Of a DNA stretch of 64,000 nt, positions 59,159 through 64,000 are shown one piece after another; the stretch's first letter is position 1; the number at the start of each line of letters is the position of its first letter. Made by a program: the position numbers and the translations under genes. The notes below the pieces were generated by a model. The model made no database searches and was not told where the DNA came from. It was given only the letters and a program-made list of their open reading frames with translations. The DNA comes from an uncultured Paracoccaceae bacterium. GTDB taxonomy: Bacteria > Pseudomonadota > Alphaproteobacteria > Rhodobacterales > Rhodobacteraceae. The stretch lies in the NCBI GenBank assembly GCA_947487205.1, contig CANKVU010000017.1, positions 1-64,000 on the forward strand, read 5' to 3'.

Positions 59159-60166
59159 ATGCTAAAGTTCGCGCTATCCCGGCTGGGGACCTTCGTTCCG
59201 ACGTTCCTCGGCGTGGCGCTGATCTCCTTCGCGTTCATCCGCGTGCTGCCCGGTGACCCGATCATCGTGATGGCCGGCGAGCGGGGGTTGAGCGAGGCCA
59301 GATACGAGGAGTTGCGCCAGCAATACGGGTTCAACGACCCGCTCTGGGTGCAGTTCTGGGATTATCTGACGGGAATCCTGCGTGGCGACCTCGGCGAGAG
59401 CTTCGTGACCAATCGGCCCGTCTGGGACGAGTTCTTCTCCCTCTTCCCCGCAACGGTAGAGCTGTCGCTCTGCGCGATCATAATCGCCATCGCCCTCGGG
59501 ATTCCCGCAGGTGTGATCGCAGCGGTGAATCGCGGCAAGTTCTTCGACCGGGCGCTGATGTCCACCGCGCTGATCGGCTATTCGATGCCGATCTTCTGGT
59601 GGGCCCTGCTGCTCATCATCGTCTTCTCGGGAAACCTGGGCTGGACGCCGGTATCGGGGCGAATCGGACTTCTCTATTATTTCGACGACGTGACCGGCTT
59701 CATGCTGATCGACTCGCTCCTCTCTGGGCAGGACGGTGCCTTCGGAAGCGCGGTCAGCCACCTGATCCTGCCCTCGATCGCATTGTCGACCATCCCGCTC
59801 GCGGTCATCGCGCGCCAGACGCGTTCGGCCATGCTGGAGGTCCTGTCGGAGGACTATATCCGCACCGCGCGGGCCAAGGGCCTGTCGCCCGGTCGGGTCA
59901 ACGGCGTGCACGCGTTGCGCAACGCGATGATCCCGGTCATCACCGTAATCGGGCTCAGCGTGGGCACGCTGCTCGCCGGGGCGATCCTGACCGAAACGAT
60001 CTTCTCGTGGCCGGGGATAGGCAAGTGGATGGTCGATTCGATCTTTCGCCGGGATTACCCGGTCGTTCAGGGGGGCCTCCTGATGATCGCGGTGATCGTC
60101 ATGATCGTGAACCTGTTCGTCGACCTCATGTACGGTCTCATCAATCCAAAGATCAGGAAGCGTTGA
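59159..60166 (+). CDS. dppB: dipeptide ABC transporter permease DppB
   Basis: First membrane component of the importer. The 335-residue product has six membrane helices, the LPGDPI motif near the start and the EAA loop EDYIRTARAKGLSPGRV that contacts the ATPases. I start at MLKFALSR; upstream codons lack coding character. It lies 132 bases after dppA, one base before dppC. Confidence 0.94.
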   Translation: MLKFALSRLGTFVPTFLGVALISFAFIRVLPGDPIIVMAGERGLSEARYEELRQQYGFNDPLWVQFWDYLTGILRGDLGESFVTNRPVWDEFFSLFPATVELSLCAIIIAIALGIPAGVIAAVNRGKFFDRALMSTALIGYSMPIFWWALLLIIVFSGNLGWTPVSGRIGLLYYFDDVTGFMLIDSLLSGQDGAFGSAVSHLILPSIALSTIPLAVIARQTRSAMLEVLSEDYIRTARAKGLSPGRVNGVHALRNAMIPVITVIGLSVGTLLAGAILTETIFSWPGIGKWMVDSIFRRDYPVVQGGLLMIAVIVMIVNLFVDLMYGLINPKIRKR

Positions 60167-60167
60167 G

Positions 60168-61082
60168 ATGGCCGACGCCTCATCCCAGACCGGCAAGTCC
60201 CTCGCCGGCGTGGATCGCCGCCCGGGGCGATTGAAGGAATTCTGGTCCTATTTCAGCGAAAACCGCGGCGCCGTCTTTGGGCTCTACGTCTTTGCGGCGT
60301 TCCTCATCGTGGCGGTCTTCGCCCCGCTCCTGGCGCCCTACGACCCCTCCACCCAGTTTCGGGGCCACACCCTGCAACCACCGGTGTGGCAGGCGGGGGG
60401 CGAATGGGCCTTCCCCTTGGGCACCGACGCCGTGGGCCGCGACATGCTTTCGCGGTTGATCCATGGGGCGCGGTTCTCGTTCTTCGTGGGCATCGTGGTG
60501 GTGGTCGTGGCGGCGAGCGGCGGCATCGTCGTCGGATTGCTCGCGGGCTTCGCGCCGAAATGGCTCGACACGCTGATCATGCGATTGATGGACATCATCC
60601 TCGCCTTCCCGTCGCTGCTCCTGGCGCTGGTGCTGGTGGCGGTTCTGGGGCCGACGCTCCTGAACGCGATGATCGCCATCGCCCTCGTATTGCAACCGCA
60701 TTACGTTCGACTGACACGCGCCAGCGTGCTCGCGGAGCGATCCAAGGATTATGTCGTGGCCTCGCGCGTCGCGGGCGCGGGGCGGGCCCGGCTGATGTTC
60801 ATCACAGTGTTGCCGAACTGCCTTGCGCCGATCATCGTCCAGGCGGCGCTGTCCTTCTCGACCGCGATCCTCGACGCCGCGGCGTTGGGCTTCCTTGGCA
60901 TGGGCGCACAGCCGCCAACGCCCGAATGGGGGACGATGCTGGCCGATGCACGCGAATTCGTCCTGCGGGCCTGGTGGGTTGTGACCTTTCCAGGCCTCGC
61001 CATCCTGATCACGGTCCTGGCCATCAATCTCATGGGCGACGGGTTGCGTGACGCTCTTGATCCAAAACTGAAGCGGAGCTGA
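60168..61082 (+). CDS. dppC: dipeptide ABC transporter permease DppC
   Basis: Second permease. The 304-residue product has a cytoplasmic N-terminus, six helices, the LGTDAVGRDMLSRLIHGAR motif and the EAA loop KDYVVASRVAGAGRARL. It ends 3 bases before the atoE-like gene. Confidence 0.94.
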   Translation: MADASSQTGKSLAGVDRRPGRLKEFWSYFSENRGAVFGLYVFAAFLIVAVFAPLLAPYDPSTQFRGHTLQPPVWQAGGEWAFPLGTDAVGRDMLSRLIHGARFSFFVGIVVVVVAASGGIVVGLLAGFAPKWLDTLIMRLMDIILAFPSLLLALVLVAVLGPTLLNAMIAIALVLQPHYVRLTRASVLAERSKDYVVASRVAGAGRARLMFITVLPNCLAPIIVQAALSFSTAILDAAALGFLGMGAQPPTPEWGTMLADAREFVLRAWWVVTFPGLAILITVLAINLMGDGLRDALDPKLKRS

Positions 61083-61085
61083 CCG

Positions 61086-62393
61086 ATGCTGAGAGTTCTC
61101 TCCCGCCCGCTGACGGGATTGGTTGAAAAGTACCTCCCCGACCCGTTCGTCCTTGTCGTCGTGCTGACCCTGATCACGATGGGAAGTGCGATCGTGTTCC
61201 AGGGCACCGGGCCGACCGAGGTTCTGCGCATGTGGGGCGACGGTTTCTGGTCGCTGCTGTCGTTTTCGATGCAGATGCTGTTCGTGCTGGTCTCGGGCTT
61301 CATGATGGCCTCGACCCCGCCGGTGAAACGCCTTTTGTCCTGGCTGGCCGGACGCGCTTCATCTCCCGGCGGCGCCATCGTGATGGTGAGCCTCGTCAGC
61401 CTCGCGGCCAGCTGGCTCAACTGGGGCTTCGGCCTGGTGGTCGGCGCGCTCTTCGCCAAGGAGATGGCGCGACAGATCCGCGTCGATTACCGCCTGCTGA
61501 TTGCCTCGGCCTATTCCGGCTTCCTGATCTGGCACGGCGGGATATCCGGTTCGATCCCGCTGTCGGTCGCCACGGAAGGGCACCCCTTCGTGGACCAGAT
61601 CGGGATCATCCCGACATCTGAGACGATCTTCTCGTTCTACAACCTCGCCATCGTGGCCGCGCTCGTCGTCGTCATCCCGCTCGTGAACCGCGCGATGATG
61701 CCGCCGGAAGAGCGGATGGTGACGGTCGACCCCGATCTTCTGCGCGAAGAGAGCGATGAGGACCCGGGCGAGACGACACCCGCCGACTGGCTGGAAACGT
61801 CGCCGATCCTGTCATGGCTCGTGGGCATCGCCGGTGCGGCGTTCCTCGTGATCCATTTCGCCGGCGGCGGCGGCCTGTCGCTCGACATCGTCAACTTCAC
61901 CTTCCTGACCCTCGCGATCCTGCTGCACGGCACACCCCGCCGGCTGCTGCGCAGCCTCGACGAGGGCATCAAGGGCGGCGCCGGGATCGTCATCCAGTTC
62001 CCGTTCTACGCGGGCATCATGGGGATCATGACGGCCAGCGGTCTGGCCGCCTCCATGTCGGAAGGGCTGGTCTCGCTCGCCAACGAGTTCACCTTCCCGT
62101 TCTGGACCTTCCTGTCGGCGGGGATCGTCAACTTCTTCGTCCCCTCCGGGGGCGGACAATGGGCGGTTCAGGCACCGATCATCATGCCGGCGGCCGACTC
62201 GATCGGCATCGACCAGGCGCGCGCCGCCATGGCCGTGGCGTGGGGCGATGCATGGACGAACATGATCCAGCCGTTCTGGGCGCTGCCGCTCCTCGGGATC
62301 GCGGGCCTGCGCGCACGGGACATGATGGGTTTCTGCGTCGTGCATCTGCTCATCGGCGGGGTGATCATCACACTGGGACTGACGTTGCTATGA
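61086..62393 (+). CDS. short-chain fatty acid transporter, AtoE-like
   Basis: Hydrophobic 435-residue protein of the TIGR00366/AtoE family, with about 12 membrane helices. Family features include the YLPDPFVL start, [21 protein letters not shown], the [12 protein letters not shown] turn and [17 protein letters not shown] near the end. AtoE proteins move short-chain fatty acids across the inner membrane. The gene lies inside the dpp operon, 3 bases after dppC, and its stop overlaps dppD (ATGA). This suggests co-regulated use of peptides and short acids. Substrate not proven. Confidence 0.88.
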   Translation: MLRVLSRPLTGLVEKYLPDPFVLVVVLTLITMGSAIVFQGTGPTEVLRMWGDGFWSLLSFSMQMLFVLVSGFMMASTPPVKRLLSWLAGRASSPGGAIVMVSLVSLAASWLNWGFGLVVGALFAKEMARQIRVDYRLLIASAYSGFLIWHGGISGSIPLSVATEGHPFVDQIGIIPTSETIFSFYNLAIVAALVVVIPLVNRAMMPPEERMVTVDPDLLREESDEDPGETTPADWLETSPILSWLVGIAGAAFLVIHFAGGGGLSLDIVNFTFLTLAILLHGTPRRLLRSLDEGIKGGAGIVIQFPFYAGIMGIMTASGLAASMSEGLVSLANEFTFPFWTFLSAGIVNFFVPSGGGQWAVQAPIIMPAADSIGIDQARAAMAVAWGDAWTNMIQPFWALPLLGIAGLRARDMMGFCVVHLLIGGVIITLGLTLL

Positions 62394-63367
62394 GCCTGCT
62401 GAGAATCCGTAACCTCTCGGTTACCTTTACCACGGCGGGCGGCGCGTTCCGCGCCGTCGACAAGGTCGACGTGGACGTCGATAGCGGGGAGATCCTGGCC
62501 ATCGTGGGCGAGAGCGGGTCCGGCAAGTCGGTTTCGATGCTCGCCGCGATGGGCCTGCTGCCCTGGACTGCGACGGTGACGGCCGACGAGATGAGCTTCG
62601 ACGGGCAGGATCTGCGGCAGCTGACCGGCAAGGCGCGGCGGCGGCTGATCGGAAACCAGCTGGCGATGATATTCCAGGAGCCGATGTCGTCGCTGAACCC
62701 GTGCTTCACCGCCGGCTTCCAGATCCGCGAGGCACTGAGGAAGCATACCGACCTGGATCGAAAGGCGCGCCACGCCCGATGCGTGGAATTGTTCGAGATG
62801 GTCGGGATTCCCGATCCGGAACGGCGCCTTGCCGCGTTTCCCCACCAGCTTTCCGGGGGGATGAACCAGCGGGTGATGATCGCCATGGCGATCTCGTGTC
62901 GACCGCGCCTGCTGATCGCGGACGAGCCCACCACCGCGCTTGATGTCACCATCCAAGCCCAGATCCTGGACCTTCTGGTGAACCTCCAACGGGAAACGGG
63001 GATGGGTCTGATCCTCATTACCCACGACATGGGCGTGGTGGCGGAAACCGCGGAACGCGTGGCCGTCCAATATGCCGGCCAGAAGGTGGAGGACCAGCCG
63101 GTCCGCAATCTTTTCGACAGCCCGCACCACCCCTACACGGCCGCGCTCCTCGCCGCCCTGCCCGAACGCGCGACCGAGGCCCGCCTGCCGACCATTCCAG
63201 GCGTCGTCCCCGGGCAGCACGACCGCCCCGCCGGGTGCCTCTTCTCGCCCCGCTGCCGCTATGCCGACGACCGGTGCCGCAACGTCGTACCGCCGGTGCA
63301 GCCGGACGCGCTCGGGCGCGCGCTCTGCCATTATCCGCTCAACGCACCGGAGGAGGCACGGGCATGA
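62390..63367 (+). CDS. dppD: dipeptide ABC transporter ATP-binding protein DppD
   Basis: First ATPase of the importer. The 325-residue product has Walker [10 protein letters not shown], the signature [14 protein letters not shown], Walker [13 protein letters not shown], and the oligopeptide-family C-terminus with a Cys cluster ([15 protein letters not shown]...CHYP), the 4Fe-4S-like motif of DppD. The start overlaps the atoE-like stop as ATGA. Confidence 0.95.
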   Translation: MSLLRIRNLSVTFTTAGGAFRAVDKVDVDVDSGEILAIVGESGSGKSVSMLAAMGLLPWTATVTADEMSFDGQDLRQLTGKARRRLIGNQLAMIFQEPMSSLNPCFTAGFQIREALRKHTDLDRKARHARCVELFEMVGIPDPERRLAAFPHQLSGGMNQRVMIAMAISCRPRLLIADEPTTALDVTIQAQILDLLVNLQRETGMGLILITHDMGVVAETAERVAVQYAGQKVEDQPVRNLFDSPHHPYTAALLAALPERATEARLPTIPGVVPGQHDRPAGCLFSPRCRYADDRCRNVVPPVQPDALGRALCHYPLNAPEEARA

Positions 63368-63447
63368 AAGACGCTGCGACAGCGCGTTCCGAAACGGGCC
63401 TTCGGCCTATCGGCGACCCGGAGCGACGCGGGTGGGCCGTAACATGA
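63364..63447 (+). CDS. 27-codon bridging ORF between dppD and dppF
   Basis: An ATG overlapping the dppD stop (ATGA) opens 27 codons, and its TGA overlaps the dppF ATG (ATGA again). The product ([20 protein letters not shown]...) is polar, with no known domain. The double overlap suggests translation passes through it to couple dppD to dppF, but it may be chance. Confidence 0.3.
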   Translation: MKDAATARSETGLRPIGDPERRGWAVT

Positions 63448-64000
63448 GCCCGGTCATCGAGGCCCGCGACCTCGGTCGTGATTACGAGGTCGGCGGCGGC
63501 CTATTCTCGGAACCCGGGATCGTGCGTGCGGTCGCCGCCACCTCTTTCGCCGTCGATGCGGGGCGGACGCTTGCGGTCGTGGGCGAGTCGGGGTGCGGGA
63601 AATCGACCCTCGCGCGTCTCGTGACCATGATCGAGGAGCCGACCTCGGGTTCCTTCGCCATCGACGGGGTCGAGGTGACGCCGGCCAGGTGGGCCGAGCT
63701 CAGGACCGATGTCCAGATCGTGTTCCAGGATCCCTACGGGTCCCTGAACCTTCGCCAGCGGGTCGGTCAGATCCTTGAGGAACCACTGAAGATCAACCGC
63801 CCCAAGCTGTCCCGGAAGGAACGGCAGGAACGGGGGCGGGAGATGATGCGCCTCGTCGGCCTCCGAGACGAGCATTACGACCGTTATCCGCACATGTTCT
63901 CGGGCGGCCAGCGCCAGCGGGTGGCCGTTGCCCGGGCCCTGATGCTGGAGCCGAAGCTCCTCGTGCTCGACGAGCCCGTCTCGGCACTTGACCTGTCGAT
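63444..64000 (+). CDS. dppF: dipeptide ABC transporter ATP-binding protein DppF (partial)
   Basis: Second ATPase, cut by the window edge after about 185 residues. Visible are the start [16 protein letters not shown], Walker A GESGCGKST (about 51-59), FQDPYGSLN (Q-loop), the signature FSGGQRQRVAVARAL and Walker B LLVLDEPVSALD. The C-terminal part lies beyond 64000. Confidence 0.95.
   Translation, partial: MSPVIEARDLGRDYEVGGGLFSEPGIVRAVAATSFAVDAGRTLAVVGESGCGKSTLARLVTMIEEPTSGSFAIDGVEVTPARWAELRTDVQIVFQDPYGSLNLRQRVGQILEEPLKINRPKLSRKERQERGREMMRLVGLRDEHYDRYPHMFSGGQRQRVAVARALMLEPKLLVLDEPVSALDLS

Overview
The window is a GC-rich stretch of alphaproteobacterial chromosome, most likely from the Rhodobacteraceae (Roseobacter/Rhodobacter/Paracoccus relatives). 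The reasons are the 14-subunit nuo operon interspersed with extra small reading frames and ending in a biotin ligase, the DUF5333 and DUF5337 type proteins inside it, a VPLPA-CTERM surface protein, a glnB-glnA pair, RNase J, and strong G/C preference at third codon positions. I see no rRNA, tRNA, CRISPR array, insertion sequence or prophage; most of the window is core genome.

Left part (1-9587): a possible small gene at the edge, an FbpC-like ABC ATPase and an atypical short-chain dehydrogenase on the minus strand, release factor 3 (prfC), a secreted von Willebrand A protein with a C-terminal sorting signal, an RhlE-type DEAD-box helicase, a small exported protein, then RNase J on the minus strand.

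Respiratory block (7920-29720, minus strand): nuoA, B, C, a small membrane protein, D, E, a membrane protein with a NuoE-like tail, a DUF5337 protein, nuoF, three small exported proteins, nuoG, a possible 54-residue ORF, nuoH, I, J, K, L, M, N, birA, coaX and rnj. Many junctions overlap or lie within a few bases, so about 22 kb looks like one transcription unit joining complex I to biotin ligation, CoA synthesis and RNA decay.

Middle (29831-44944): a glutathione S-transferase, gph with a small membrane protein, divergent glmU-glmS (UDP-GlcNAc synthesis), NAD(P)HX repair (nnrD), glnB-glnA (nitrogen assimilation), ndk, a sodium/alanine symporter, an ABC-F ATPase, a MarC-family protein, a retropepsin-like protease and a second GST-like protein.

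Right part (44945-64000): pepA-holC on the minus strand. Divergent from it is a tightly overlapped outer-membrane biogenesis operon, lptF-lptG-lptD-surA-pdxA-rsmA. A DUF4167 protein follows, then prfA-prmC (translation termination). The window ends in a Dpp-type peptide ABC transporter operon that carries an AtoE-type fatty-acid transporter gene between dppC and dppD; dppF is cut by the right edge.

The most unusual content is in the nuo operon. NuoE has a long acidic linker and a helix-hairpin-helix-like tail, and the next gene is a membrane-anchored protein carrying a close copy of that tail. Several small accessory genes of unknown role lie around them.
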